Source: Candidatus Aenigmatarchaeota archaeon (GTDB taxonomy: Archaea; Aenigmatarchaeota; Aenigmatarchaeia; CG10238-14; SCSR01). From it: a stretch of DNA of 5,093 nucleotides. Each line of letters opens with the position of its first letter. Positions within the stretch are counted from its first letter, which is position 1. Below, piece by piece: positions 4,733 through 5,093 of the stretch. The notes below the pieces were generated by a model that ran no database searches, was not told the DNA's origin, and was given only the letters and a program-made list of their open reading frames with translations. The position numbers and the translations under genes were made by a program. The stretch covers positions 1-5,093 of the forward strand of contig JASEGN010000060.1 of assembly GCA_030018055.1 (NCBI GenBank), written 5' to 3'.

Positions 4733-5093
4733 CTACTTAACTACAACGGCTTTCGCTAAGTTTCTGGGGTAATCGGGATCGCACCCTCTCAATAAAGCCA
4801 ACTGGTAAGCTAGAATCTGCATTGGAATTATCTGACAAATCGAATTTAACTCACCAGCTTCTCTAACCTTAATGAAAAAATCAAAAGCTTCATTATTTTT
4901 CGGACCAACACCAATAATGTATGCACCACGTGCTTTAAGTTCCATCGCATTGCTTATAATTTCTTTTTCTGTTTCTTCTGAAGTAAAAACTATACAAGGA
5001 GTACCATATTCAATCAGAGCTATAGTTCCATGCTTAAGTTCACCACCAGCATAAGCTTCCGCATGTATGTAAGAAACTTCTTTTATTTTTAAT
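4733..5093 (-). CDS. glmS: Glucosamine-fructose-6-phosphate aminotransferase (isomerizing), C-terminal part
   Basis: The last 120 codons are present; the reading frame stays open to the window edge, so the gene is cut at its 5' end. The enzyme makes GlcN-6-P from fructose-6-P and glutamine, the first step towards UDP-GlcNAc. The visible part is the end of the second SIS (sugar isomerase) domain: SYIHAEAYAGGELKHG with the catalytic-region Glu and Lys-His, followed by ALIEYGTP. The hallmark C-terminal tail is CDPDYPRNLAKAVVVK, which reaches into the isomerase site and the ammonia channel in characterised GlmS. IIPMQILAYQLALLRG precedes the tail. A Met at 4945 is internal, not a start. The N-terminal glutaminase domain lies outside the window, so glutamine dependence cannot be confirmed. 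The tail ends AVVVK rather than the more usual SVTVE/K. A single-domain SIS paralogue is possible but less likely with this tail. Confidence 0.93.
   Translation of the reverse strand, partial: LKIKEVSYIHAEAYAGGELKHGTIALIEYGTPCIVFTSEETEKEIISNAMELKARGAYIIGVGPKNNEAFDFFIKVREAGELNSICQIIPMQILAYQLALLRGCDPDYPRNLAKAVVVK

Noticed and set aside
4733..4945. A free-standing 70-residue ORF starting at 4945
   Set aside because: The same frame continues to the window edge and encodes further GlmS sequence (AEAYAGGELKHG), so this Met is internal to a truncated glmS.
1..5093. CRISPR arrays, insertion sequences, tRNA or rRNA genes
   Set aside because: No regularly spaced long repeats, transposase-like ORF, terminal inverted repeats or tRNA-like cloverleaf sequence seen on either strand.

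Overview
The window reads as archaeal chromosomal DNA, clearly AT-rich. The evidence is TATA boxes of archaeal type (TTTAAATA, TTTATATA) at the right distance upstream of genes, GGTG/GGAGAGGT ribosome-binding sites, an archaeal-type fused sugar-1-phosphate nucleotidylyltransferase/acetyltransferase, an AbrB-PIN toxin-antitoxin pair and a short HxGH nucleotidyltransferase of archaeal FAD-synthase type. Lysine/isoleucine-rich proteins fit a thermophile or simply the AT bias; the lineage cannot be named from the sequence. Every credible gene lies on the minus strand, so transcription runs from high to low coordinates.

Right part (about 5093 to 1880): the UDP-N-acetylglucosamine pathway in reaction order. 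The C-terminal end of glmS (glucosamine-6-phosphate synthase; the rest lies beyond the window edge) is followed by a 97-nt gap containing a TATA box. Then come a previously overlookable 19-codon ORF with a strong ribosome-binding site, a phosphohexomutase (probably acting as phosphoglucosamine mutase) and a GlmU-like bifunctional enzyme. Together they would convert fructose-6-P to GlcN-6-P, GlcN-1-P, GlcNAc-1-P and UDP-GlcNAc, a precursor for N-glycans, the S-layer and lipid glycosylation. The mutase and GlmU genes abut, with a 1-nt gap at the preferred start.

Middle part (about 1879 to 785): a new TATA box begins 1 nt after the glmU stop codon and should drive a two-gene unit. It encodes a small HxGH nucleotidyltransferase and, 14 nt downstream, a metallophosphoesterase of the YfcE/MJ0936 type with an unusual N-terminal membrane anchor.

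Left part (about 750 to 74): a vapBC toxin-antitoxin module with overlapping genes, its own TATA box in leaderless position, and four TACCA/TGGTA elements spaced exactly 14 bp apart around that box, probably the autoregulatory operator. Positions 1-73 hold no recognisable gene.

The observations most worth following are the 19-codon ORF ahead of the mutase (its tail resembles the usual GlmS C-terminus), the phased vapBC operator, the membrane-anchored phosphoesterase, and the altered active-site loops of the mutase and the small nucleotidyltransferase. I see no clear evidence of a wholly new multi-gene system.
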